Shown one piece after another: positions 16,174 through 22,619 of a stretch of 35,824 nucleotides of DNA; position 1 is the stretch's first letter; the number at the start of each line of letters is the position of its first letter. The DNA is taken from positions 1 to 35,824 of the forward strand of contig JAZTXE010000047.1 of assembly GCA_045636205.1 (NCBI GenBank), in the 5' to 3' direction. This DNA comes from JAZRUF01 sp045636205 (GTDB lineage: Bacteria > Bacillota > Clostridia > Oscillospirales > JAAYXM01). The position numbers were made by a program, and so were the translations under genes. The notes beneath the pieces were generated by a model. It had not been told where the DNA came from. It worked only from the letters and a program-made list of their open reading frames with translations, and searched no databases.

Positions 16174-18636
16174 TTATGCTTGATTTATGGTAATATCGCC
16201 GTCGGGGGATACGTCTATTGTAAGAGATACGTCGCGCATGCCGTCTCCGCGCAGGAAGTTTTCGGCGATTTTGTCCTCAACATGGCTTTGGATAACGCGG
16301 CGCAGCGGGCGTGCACCGTAGGCGGGGTCAAAGCCAAGTTCGGTAAGTCGGGTGAGCGCGGCATCCGTCCAGCTTAAGTTAAATCCGATTTGCTCTGCGC
16401 GGCGGCGCGTTGTGTCAAGAAGAAGGGCCGCGATTTTTTTTAGGTCATCCGTGGTCAGCTGGCGGAATATAATTATTTCGTCAATACGGTTTAAAAGCTC
16501 GGGGCGGAATGAGCGCTTAAGCTCCTCGGAAATTTTTGATGCTATCATCGCCTGCTTGTCCGCGTTTGACTCAGTAGTGCCGAAGCCCAAGCGCTTTATC
16601 TCGCGTATATGCTCGGCGCCTAAGTTTGAAGTCATTACAATGACTGTGTTTTTAAAGCTGACGCGTCTGCCTTGGGAGTCGGTCAGAATGCCGTCCTCGA
16701 GGATTTGGAGGAAAATATTAAAAATCTCAGGGTGCGCTTTTTCCACCTCGTCAAAGAGGATTACCGAATATGGGTTGCGGCGCACCTGCTTGGTAAGCTG
16801 ACCGCCCTCGTCAAAGCCCACGTACCCGGGAGGTGAGCCGATAAGGCGGCTTATCGCGTGGCGCTCCATGTATTCGGACATGTCTACGCGGATTAGTGCG
16901 CTCTCATCCCCGAAAAGCGCCTCGGCGAGTGCCTTGCATAGCTCGGTTTTACCCACACCGGTCGGACCTGAGAACAAAAATGAGCCTATCGGGCGGCGCG
17001 GGTCATTTAATCCGACGCGCCCGCGGCGTATCGCGCGGGCAACCGCTGCTGCGGCTTCGGGTTGACCGACCACCCTGCGCTTTAGGATGTCCTCAAGCTG
17101 AAGGAGACGCTCGGTTTCGGTTTCGGTAAGGCGCACGACGGGTATGCCCGTCCATTCGGAAACGATTGCCGCGATGCTCTCAGCACCTATTTCACCGTCG
17201 GGCGAATGGGTGCCCTTCCATGAGCCTTTGAGCTCTTGGAGGCGGGTGCGAAGAGCCTTTTCCTCATCGCGCAGAGCGGCGGCGCGCTCAAATTCCTGCG
17301 CGCGAACCTTTTCGTCCTTCTCCTGCTCTAACTTTTTTATTTTCTCCTCAAGCTCCTTTAGGTCTTCGGGCGGGGTGAGTGAAAAAAGTCGCGCCTTTGA
17401 TGCGGCTTCGTCGATGAGGTCAATCGCTTTGTCGGGAAGCTGGCGGTCATTTATATATCTTGATGAGAGCTCTACTGCCGCGTTAATTGCCTCGTCCGAT
17501 ATTTTGATGCCGTGGTGGGCTTCAAATTTATCGCGCAGACCGGTGAGTATCCTGATTGCCTCGTCTGAAGTCGGCTCACCCACGTTTACCGGCTGGAAGC
17601 GGCGCTCAAGCGCGGCATCCTTTTCGATGTGGCGGCGGTATTCCTCAAGCGTGGTTGCGCCTATAATCTGTATTTCTCCGCGAGAAAGCGCAGGTTTTAA
17701 GATATTCGCCGCATCGACTGCGCCCTCTGCACCGCCTGCGCCCGCGATTATGTGAAGCTCGTCTATAAAAAGAATTATATTTCCTGCGCGGTTTACCTCG
17801 CGGATTGCACTTTTTATGCGCTCCTCGAATTCGCCGCGATATTTTGTGCCCGCGAGCATTGCGGATACGTCCAGCATAAAAATCCGTTTATTGAGAAGGC
17901 TTTCGGGGACGTTCCCCTCGGTTATCTGCTGGGCAAGACCTTCTGCGACTGCGGTTTTTCCGACACCCGGCTCGCCGACTAAGACCGGATTATTTTTTGT
18001 GCGGCGGGAGAGGATTTGGAGCATACGCGCGATTTCGCGCTCGCGTCCTATGACCGGGTCTAACTTTCCCTTGCGAGCGAGATCTGTAAGGTCCTTGCCA
18101 AACTGCGCAAGACCTTTCGGAGTCGATTGCGAGTCGCGCGAGCCACGGTGCTTTTGGGTGTGGTAATCGGATTTGTCGCCGCCTGCGTCGGGCATCTCGC
18201 CGCCGACCGCGCTTATAACCTCGGAGGCGATGCGGTTTAAATCCGCGTGCATACTCTCTAAAATTCGGATAGCAGAGCTTTCGCCCTCACGGATAAGACC
18301 GAGAAGTATATGCTCGGTGCCCACGTACGTGCTTCCCATGCGTGAGGCTTCGTTGAATGAAAGCTCGATGATGCGTTTACTGCGTGGAGTCAGCCCGCGC
18401 GGCGGCATAATGCCGGGTGTGCCGGTGCCTATGAATTCGCGCAGTTTTGATAAAAGGGCGGCTTCGGTTATGCCTGAGGCTTTGAGGATTTTGCCCGCAA
18501 TGCCTTCGTTTTCGCGCACAAGGCCAAGAAGAAGGTGTTCACTGCCGACATATCCGTGACCTAAGGATGATGCACTTTCATGCGCAAGGCGCAGCACTTT
18601 CTCGCCGCGCGAGGTAAAACGGTTTTCAAAAAGCAT
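16174..18636 (-). CDS. clpC: ClpC ATPase, Clp protease regulatory subunit
   Basis: 820 residues in the ClpC layout: two N-domain repeats (about 1-70 and 80-145), D1 AAA+ with Walker A GEPGVGKT (221-228) and Walker B ILFIDELH, a middle coiled coil with a UVR-like segment (about 425-470), and D2 with Walker A GPTGVGKT (557-564). It unfolds substrates for ClpP. In Bacillus clpC follows ctsR-mcsA-mcsB; here it stands alone, and its upstream region has no evident tandem CtsR heptads. A 16-bp palindrome lies near the putative -35. GGGAGTG precedes the ATG. The minus-strand -10 is probably CATAAT near 18673-18678, which is weak. Confidence 0.97.
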   Translation of the reverse strand: MLFENRFTSRGEKVLRLAHESASSLGHGYVGSEHLLLGLVRENEGIAGKILKASGITEAALLSKLREFIGTGTPGIMPPRGLTPRSKRIIELSFNEASRMGSTYVGTEHILLGLIREGESSAIRILESMHADLNRIASEVISAVGGEMPDAGGDKSDYHTQKHRGSRDSQSTPKGLAQFGKDLTDLARKGKLDPVIGREREIARMLQILSRRTKNNPVLVGEPGVGKTAVAEGLAQQITEGNVPESLLNKRIFMLDVSAMLAGTKYRGEFEERIKSAIREVNRAGNIILFIDELHIIAGAGGAEGAVDAANILKPALSRGEIQIIGATTLEEYRRHIEKDAALERRFQPVNVGEPTSDEAIRILTGLRDKFEAHHGIKISDEAINAAVELSSRYINDRQLPDKAIDLIDEAASKARLFSLTPPEDLKELEEKIKKLEQEKDEKVRAQEFERAAALRDEEKALRTRLQELKGSWKGTHSPDGEIGAESIAAIVSEWTGIPVVRLTETETERLLQLEDILKRRVVGQPEAAAAVARAIRRGRVGLNDPRRPIGSFLFSGPTGVGKTELCKALAEALFGDESALIRVDMSEYMERHAISRLIGSPPGYVGFDEGGQLTKQVRRNPYSVILFDEVEKAHPEIFNIFLQILEDGILTDSQGRRVSFKNTVIVMTSNLGAEHIREIKRLGFGTTESNADKQAMIASKISEELKRSFRPELLNRIDEIIIFRQLTTDDLKKIAALLLDTTRRRAEQIGFNLSWTDAALTRLTELGFDPAYGARPLRRVIQSHVEDKIAENFLRGDGMRDVSLTIDVSPDGDITINQA

Positions 18637-18703
18637 TTAATCACTCCCGTGTATATGGAAATTACTCGGTTAAATTATGCCCGCAAATGTAAAAAAATAG
18701 ACG

Positions 18704-18719
18704 GTTTGTCCGGACAAAC
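18704..18719. promoter_or_regulatory. 16-bp perfect palindrome, candidate operator
   Basis: GTTTGTCCGGACAAAC is a perfect inverted repeat between clpC and the divergent ferredoxin gene. It lies about 25 bp upstream of the probable clpC -10 (minus) and 45 bp upstream of the ferredoxin -35. The spacing fits a repressor of clpC better. No regulator with this site was recognised. Confidence 0.5.
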
Positions 18720-18763
18720 TGCGAAAAAACACAAAAAAATTTTGGAATATTGCAATTTACCCA

Positions 18764-18791
18764 TTGATTTTTTGAATTTCCGTGGTACAAT
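18764..18791 (+). promoter_or_regulatory. Promoter for ferredoxin gene
   Basis: TTGATT (18764-18769), 16-nt spacer with TGG extension, TACAAT (18786-18791), about 36 nt before the ATG. Confidence 0.78.
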
Positions 18792-18826
18792 AGTAACATC
18801 CTAATATGAACTTGGAGGTGTAAGAG

Positions 18827-18997
18827 ATGGCTCATGTAATTTCTGACGAGTGCATTATGTGCGGAACTTGCGAGAGCGAGTGCCCGACCGGATGCATCAC
18901 CGCCGGTGACAGCCAGTATGTTATTGATGCAGATGCTTGCATCGACTGCGGTTCTTGCGCAGGCGTATGCCCGGTAGAGGCTATTTCGGCTGAATAA
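18827..18997 (+). CDS. Small 2[4Fe-4S] ferredoxin
   Basis: A 56-residue protein beginning MAHVISDECIMCGTCESECP. Cluster I Cys are C9, C12, C15 and C48-type partner; cluster II Cys are C38, C41, C44 with C19 completing the exchange, the usual CxxCxxCxxxCP twofold arrangement. One additional Cys, C23, lies after the first motif. Clostridial ferredoxins of this size carry low-potential electrons for pyruvate:ferredoxin oxidoreductase and hydrogenases in the cytoplasm. Acidic composition is typical. ATG at 18827 follows GGAGGTG. Monocistronic with its own promoter and strong terminator, suggesting high expression. Confidence 0.95.
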   Translation: MAHVISDECIMCGTCESECPTGCITAGDSQYVIDADACIDCGSCAGVCPVEAISAE

Positions 18998-19028
18998 GAA
19001 TAGTAATTTAATGTAGAGATACATACTG

Positions 19029-19058
19029 AAAAAACCTGTGAGATTCACAGGTTTTTTT
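19029..19058 (+). terminator. Terminator of ferredoxin gene
   Basis: AAAAAACCTGTGA (19029-19041) pairs perfectly with TCACAGGTTTTTT (19045-19057) around GAT. Confidence 0.93.
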
Positions 19059-19092
19059 AGTATCCGCTCGGCATTTAACGGGAGAGGCGACA

Positions 19093-19809
19093 ATGAAGAT
19101 AGAGGAAATAGGAATTAACGGATTTGTGCTCGCGCAGGAGGAAAGCTATTTAAAGCTGGGTACGGATGCGGTACTTATTTCGGATTTTGCGCGCATACCA
19201 AAGGGTGCGCGCGTGTGCGATTTAGGCTGCGGTAACGGTGCGATATGCGTGCTCCTTGCCGCTCGGCGCGAGGATGTTTCGCTCTGCGGGGTTGAGATAG
19301 TTCCGGGTGCGGCAGACCTTGCGCGGGAGAATGCGCGGCTTAACAATATAGAGGAGCGCATGAGCGTTGTATGCGCGGATCTGTGCGATATAGAGAAGTA
19401 TTTTGAGAAGGGAAGTTTTGGTGCGGTGGTTTCAAATCCGCCGTATATGCCTGCGGGCAGCGGGATACCCGCTGCGGGAAAAGAGCTTCAGGGCGCTAAG
19501 ATGGAGATGCATTGCACGATTTTTGATGTATGCCGTGCGGCGGGGTATCTTTTGCAGGATGGAGGAAGGTTCTCGGTTGTATACCGTCCGGAGCGGCTTT
19601 CGGATTTGTTCGCGGCGCTTACTCAGGCGGGGTTTGCACCCAAGCGGATGCGCATGGTGCAGAATAAGGTGGATGCCGCGCCGTCACTCGTGCTGGTTGA
19701 GGCGCGCAAGGGCGGAAAGCCCGGGGTTGAGTGCTTGCCGGTACTGTGTATACGCGATTTGGACGGAAACGAGACTGATGAGGTGCGCAGGATTTATCAC
19801 AGAAAATAG
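19093..19809 (+). CDS. TrmN6/YfiC-type methyltransferase (tRNA1(Val) m6A37 family)
   Basis: 238 residues. SAM-binding motif VCDLGCGNGAICVLLA (about 41-56), acidic end of strand 2 (GVEIVPGAADLA) and the catalytic NPPY (SNPPYM, near 117) of N6-adenine or N5-glutamine methyltransferases. Opening with a KLGTDAVLISDF block is characteristic of the YfiC/TrmN6 group, which methylates A37 of tRNA1(Val) in Escherichia coli; the exact target here is inferred. The C-terminal lies over the first LexA-like box, only 80 nt before lexA. GGAGAGG precedes the ATG. Cytoplasmic. Confidence 0.86.
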   Translation: MKIEEIGINGFVLAQEESYLKLGTDAVLISDFARIPKGARVCDLGCGNGAICVLLAARREDVSLCGVEIVPGAADLARENARLNNIEERMSVVCADLCDIEKYFEKGSFGAVVSNPPYMPAGSGIPAAGKELQGAKMEMHCTIFDVCRAAGYLLQDGGRFSVVYRPERLSDLFAALTQAGFAPKRMRMVQNKVDAAPSLVLVEARKGGKPGVECLPVLCIRDLDGNETDEVRRIYHRK

Positions 19810-19820
19810 AACATATGTAT
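19809..19820 (+). promoter_or_regulatory. LexA-like box 1 (imperfect)
   Basis: GAACATATGTAT resembles the Firmicutes SOS box CGAACNNNNGTTCG in its left half. The first base overlaps the stop codon of the upstream gene. Confidence 0.5.
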
Positions 19821-19830
19821 TTACTTTTTA

Positions 19831-19844
19831 CGAACATATGTGTT
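19831..19844 (+). promoter_or_regulatory. LexA box 2 within the lexA promoter
   Basis: CGAACATATGTGTT differs from CGAACNNNNGTTYG mainly in one inserted G position. It lies in the spacer of a candidate promoter TTTACT (19820-19825), 18 nt, TATTAT (19844-19849), so binding would block transcription. Confidence 0.72.
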
Positions 19845-19860
19845 ATTATATAGTCGGATA

Positions 19861-19872
19861 GAACGGATGTTA
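19861..19872 (+). promoter_or_regulatory. LexA-like box 3 (leader)
   Basis: GAACGGATGTTA keeps GAAC-N4-GTT exactly. It lies downstream of the probable start site. The three GAAC half-sites begin at 19809, 19832 and 19861. Confidence 0.5.
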
Positions 19873-19893
19873 CCTTGAAAGGGAGAGATGATG

Positions 19894-20493
19894 ATGGAAC
19901 GCATCACCGCTAAGCAAGAGCAGATATTCAAGTTCCTGCGCGCATTTACCGAGGAAAAGGGATACCCGCCGTCGGTGCGTGAGATTTGCCAGGGGATAGG
20001 GCTTAAGTCTCCATCTACCGTGCACGCGCATCTCAAGGCGCTTGAGAGCGCGGGGTACATAAAGCGTGACCCGAACAAGACGCGTGCGATGCTTATAAAT
20101 GAAACCGAATCAAGCGGCGTGCACGCGGTGAGTGTACCGCTTCTCGGGCAGGTAGCCGCGGGAAATCCGCTGCTTGCGGTTGAGGATATTGAGGGGTACG
20201 TGCCGTTTGACCCGGGCACATCCGAGCGCGAATATTTTGCGCTTCGGGTAAAGGGCGATTCGATGATAGACGCGGGCATACTTGAGGGGGATATTCTGAT
20301 AGTTGAAATCCGTGAGAGTGCGGTAAACGGTGAGATTGTCGTCGCGCTCATTGACGGGGAAGCCACGGTCAAGAGGTTTAAGAGAACGTCTGACGGGGTA
20401 TGGCTTATGCCGGAGAATGCGGCATATGAGCCTATTGACGGAAGATATGCCCAAATAGCGGGAAAAGTAGTCGCTTCCATGCGTAAATATTGA
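19894..20493 (+). CDS. lexA: LexA repressor
   Basis: Three consecutive ATG codons lie at 19888, 19891 and 19894; GGGAG (19881-19885) is best placed for the last, giving 199 residues. N-terminal winged helix: ITAKQEQIFKFLRAFTEEKG and recognition part SPSTVHAHLKALESAGYI. Self-cleavage site A89-G90 (QVAAGNP), with catalytic S123 (GDSM) and K160. LexA represses the SOS regulon and cleaves itself when RecA is active. The upstream boxes indicate autoregulation. A hairpin after the stop separates it from the following operon, though readthrough is likely in view of the short distance. Confidence 0.97.
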   Translation: MERITAKQEQIFKFLRAFTEEKGYPPSVREICQGIGLKSPSTVHAHLKALESAGYIKRDPNKTRAMLINETESSGVHAVSVPLLGQVAAGNPLLAVEDIEGYVPFDPGTSEREYFALRVKGDSMIDAGILEGDILIVEIRESAVNGEIVVALIDGEATVKRFKRTSDGVWLMPENAAYEPIDGRYAQIAGKVVASMRKY

Positions 20494-20494
20494 T

Positions 20495-20523
20495 AAATTG
20501 CCTCCCGCAAGGGAGGCAATTTT
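20495..20523 (+). terminator. Terminator or attenuator after lexA
   Basis: AAATTGCCTCCC (20495-20506) pairs perfectly with GGGAGGCAATTT (20511-20522) around a GCAA loop. The U tract is short (TTTT), so partial readthrough into DUF1653 at 20543 seems likely; no clear promoter was seen between them. Confidence 0.8.
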
Positions 20524-20542
20524 GACAGTGAGGTGCTTGATT

Positions 20543-20761
20543 GTGGAAAGGATAGAGCCGGGGATATACCGCCATTTTAAAGGGAATGTATACCGCGTGC
20601 TCTTTTGCGCGCTCCATTCGGAGACGTGCGAGGAGATGGTAGTTTACAGAAGTGAGGACGAAGAGGGAAGGTGCTGGGTAAGACCCGCTTCAATGTGGAA
20701 CGACACGGTGGTGCGTGACGGAAAAGAGTACACGCGCTTTACGCGCATAGGTGATGCGTGA
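20543..20761 (+). CDS. DUF1653 domain protein
   Basis: 72 residues beginning with GTG at 20543, which is 9 nt from AGG (20531-20533); upstream in-frame TTG and GTG codons lie in the terminator or overlap the ribosome site. PGIYRHFKGNVYRVL, then HSETCEEMVVYR and WVRPASMW are the DUF1653 pattern: a small beta-rich domain found alone or fused to other enzymes. Its biochemical role is unknown. It is the first gene of a compact run with YgjP, YqxD and a DNA glycosylase; the stop overlaps the next start by one base. Confidence 0.85.
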   Translation: MERIEPGIYRHFKGNVYRVLFCALHSETCEEMVVYRSEDEEGRCWVRPASMWNDTVVRDGKEYTRFTRIGDA

Positions 20762-21303
20762 TGGAGATGGAGCTTATACGCTCTGCGCGCAAAAGCCTGG
20801 CTATTGAGATAAGCTCGGACTGCCGCGTGATTGTACGCGCGCCCAAGAGAATGCCAGAGCGGGTTATACGTGAGTTTGTCGCTTCGCGCTCGGAGTGGAT
20901 TTTAAAAAATCTTGAAGAGCAGCGGCAAAAGGCGGAGCGGTTTAAAGAACCTTCGCCCGAGCAGATTAAGAAGATAAAGCTTGCGGCAAAGCGGGTTCTC
21001 GGTGAAAAGCTTGCCTACTGGGCGGATGTAATGGGAGTGAACCCGAGCGGGATGAAGATAACCTCGGCAAAGGGGAGGTTTGGAAGCTGCAGCGGAAACA
21101 ACAGCATTTGTTTTTCGTGGCGGCTGATGCTCTACCCTGAGGATGCGATAGATTATGTGGTTGTGCACGAGCTTGCGCACATACTGCATAAGGACCACAG
21201 TGCGGCATTTCACGACTGCGTTGCGCGAGTGCTGCCCGACCATAAAAGACGCAGGGCACGGCTCAGAGCTCTGCCGGAGATTGATTATGAGAATTTTAAT
21301 TGA
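20761..21303 (+). CDS. YgjP-type (DUF45) metal-dependent peptidase family protein
   Basis: 180 residues from ATG 20761, which sits 7 nt after AGGTG; GTG 20758 is possible. The zinc motif HELAH (136-140) with H146 as third ligand, preceded by SWRLMLYPEDAIDYVVVHE, and the RFGSCSGNNSICFSW block (106-120) are the YgjP/WLM-like signature. These proteins are often annotated as M48-type peptidases; in some genomes they lie beside SprT or restriction genes, but the substrate is unknown. Cytoplasmic. It overlaps the next gene by 17 nt. Confidence 0.88.
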   Translation: MEMELIRSARKSLAIEISSDCRVIVRAPKRMPERVIREFVASRSEWILKNLEEQRQKAERFKEPSPEQIKKIKLAAKRVLGEKLAYWADVMGVNPSGMKITSAKGRFGSCSGNNSICFSWRLMLYPEDAIDYVVVHELAHILHKDHSAAFHDCVARVLPDHKRRRARLRALPEIDYENFN

Positions 21304-21727
21304 TGCGGACGGATGTCCGGTAGTTGATATAACCCTCAGGGTGGCGAAGAGGTATGGGGTGGAGTGCATAATATTCTGCGACACCTCGCACGTGTTTGAA
21401 ATAGAGGGCGCTGAGACGGTTGTATGCTCCAAGGGGGCAGACAGCGTGGACTTTGCGATTGTAAACCGCGCCGCAAGCGGGGATTTGGTGATAACCCAGG
21501 ATTACGGACTTGCCGGGATGTGCCTTGCGAGAAACGCGGCGGTATTTAATCAGGACGGTTTGCGATATACCGGGGATAATATAGATGCGCTCTTACACAG
21601 CCGTCATGTTTCGCGCAAGATACGCGAGAGCGGCGGCAGGACCAAGGGTCCTAAAAAGAGAGCGCGTGTGCAGGATGAGGCGTTTGAAACAGCGCTCACC
21701 CAATATCTTGAAGGAGAGTGCGGATAA
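21287..21727 (+). CDS. YqxD/YaiI family (UPF0178, DUF188) protein
   Basis: 146 residues from ATG 21287 with GGAGA at 6 nt. IDADGCPVVD near the N terminus, the VITQDYGLAGMCLARNA block and the SRKIRESGGRTKGPKKR segment are diagnostic for UPF0178. The fold is a PIN-like domain with conserved acidic residues (D5, D7 and D71-D75 region), suggesting a nuclease, but activity has not been firmly established. Its start lies within the 3' end of the YgjP gene, so translation is coupled. In Bacillus the homologue yqxD lies next to dnaG. Confidence 0.9.
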   Translation: MRILIDADGCPVVDITLRVAKRYGVECIIFCDTSHVFEIEGAETVVCSKGADSVDFAIVNRAASGDLVITQDYGLAGMCLARNAAVFNQDGLRYTGDNIDALLHSRHVSRKIRESGGRTKGPKKRARVQDEAFETALTQYLEGECG

Positions 21728-21729
21728 AT

Positions 21730-22215
21730 ATGCAAAAACACCCGTTTCCGCCGCTTTACGATGAGAATTCAAAGATACTTATTTTAGGGAGTTTTCCGTC
21801 GGTAAAATCGCGCGAGCAGATGTTTTTCTACGGGCATCCGCAGAATCGGTTCTGGCGCGTGCTCGGCGCGGTTTTCTCATGCGATGCACCGAGAACGATA
21901 GAGGAAAAACGCGACTTTGTCCTGCGAAGAAATATCGCGCTTTGGGACGTTATAGCATCATGCGACGTTGAGGGAAGCTCAGATGCGTCTATTAAAAACG
22001 TAAAACCGAACGATTTGTCGCAAATTCTTTCGCGGGCGGATATACGTAAGATATTCGTAAACGGAAAGTGCGCGCAAAAGTATTATAATAAATACACAAA
22101 GGCAGAGATCGGGAGAGATGCGGTCTGCCTGCCCTCGACTTCCCCGGCAAATGCCGCATGGTCAGTTGAGAAACTTTGTGCGCAGTGGCGCGTTATTTTG
22201 GATTTTTTAATTTGA
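21730..22215 (+). CDS. DNA-deoxyinosine glycosylase (UDG/MUG superfamily)
   Basis: 161 residues. Motif 1 ILILGSFPSVKSREQMFFYGHPQN shortens to GSFPS followed by YGHPQNRFW, and the C-terminal motif LPSTSPAN is the second active-site loop; both are typical of hypoxanthine-DNA glycosylases in the uracil-DNA glycosylase superfamily. The enzyme removes deaminated adenine from DNA. ATG 21730 is chosen; GTG 21718 overlaps the ribosome site and would add MRIN. Its place in an operon directly after lexA suggests, but does not show, SOS co-expression. A terminator follows. Confidence 0.9.
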   Translation: MQKHPFPPLYDENSKILILGSFPSVKSREQMFFYGHPQNRFWRVLGAVFSCDAPRTIEEKRDFVLRRNIALWDVIASCDVEGSSDASIKNVKPNDLSQILSRADIRKIFVNGKCAQKYYNKYTKAEIGRDAVCLPSTSPANAAWSVEKLCAQWRVILDFLI

Positions 22216-22255
22216 TAAATGCTTTTTGTTGTGGTTTAAACAAGACGGAAAAATT

Positions 22256-22306
22256 AAAAATTCTTTCAGGTCGGACACCAAAGGGTGGCTGCGACCTGAA
22301 ATTTTT
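22256..22306 (+). terminator. Terminator of the lexA-downstream operon
   Basis: TTTCAGGTCG (22264-22273) pairs with CGACCTGAAA (22292-22301) and contains an inner CACC/GGTG hairpin; it is followed by TTTTTATT. Confidence 0.82.
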
Positions 22307-22327
22307 ATTAAAAATACACAGTTTTTC

Positions 22328-22356
22328 TTGACATTTTGGTTATAAAGCACTAAAAT
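22328..22356 (+). promoter_or_regulatory. Near-consensus sigma-A promoter for rny
   Basis: TTGACA (22328-22333), 17-nt spacer, TAAAAT (22351-22356). Predicted start near 22363 leaves an unusually long leader of about 257 nt before the ATG at 22620. Confidence 0.88.
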
Positions 22357-22456
22357 ATAATTAATATGCGAGAGAGTGCATACCGGCTTGTGTTTTGTTG
22401 TTGAAGCGGGTAGCGGCGAGTGCGTCTCCCCGAGTAAAAATATACAAGTACATGAC

Positions 22457-22605
22457 GGTGCAATTTCCATATTGCGCCTGCAAATAAATCATAAAAATGA
22501 ATATTTGTAGCCTCGCCGTTTCCGGCAGAGGGTGGATTCCTGAATGCTTGAGGTCTTCATGCGCAAGGGTTTGCCGGCATTTCGGTGAAAAAATCATTCA
22601 GGAGG
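22457..22605 (+). promoter_or_regulatory. Structured rny leader with sequestered ribosome site
   Basis: Consecutive stems can be drawn: GGTGCAAT (22457-22464) with ATTGCGCC (22471-22478); CTGCAAATA (22478-22486) with TATTTGTAG (22502-22510); CTCGCCG (22512-22518) with CGGC-A-GAG (22523-22530). Then TTCCTGAATG (22537-22546) pairs with CATTCAGGAG (22595-22604), which contains most of the AGGAGG ribosome site. Forming this last stem should block translation. No known riboswitch core was recognised in it. The 22363-22456 part contains no open frame of note. Confidence 0.6.
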
Positions 22606-22619
22606 TGTATAACAAAATT

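Noticed and set aside
17144..17755. 203-codon open frame on plus inside clpC
   Set aside because: Antisense shadow of the conserved AAA+ region; very high Ser/Arg content and no start signal.
19821..20519. 232-codon open frame on minus across lexA
   Set aside because: Antisense to lexA and its operator; no recognisable domain.
21155..21286. Upstream extension of the UPF0178 frame
   Set aside because: The extra 44 codons overlap the YgjP zinc-motif region in another frame, and the true start MRILIDADG at 21287 has its own GGAGA.
22497..22619. N-terminal extension of RNase Y
   Set aside because: It would place 41 unrelated residues before the membrane anchor and lies in the structured leader before AGGAGG.
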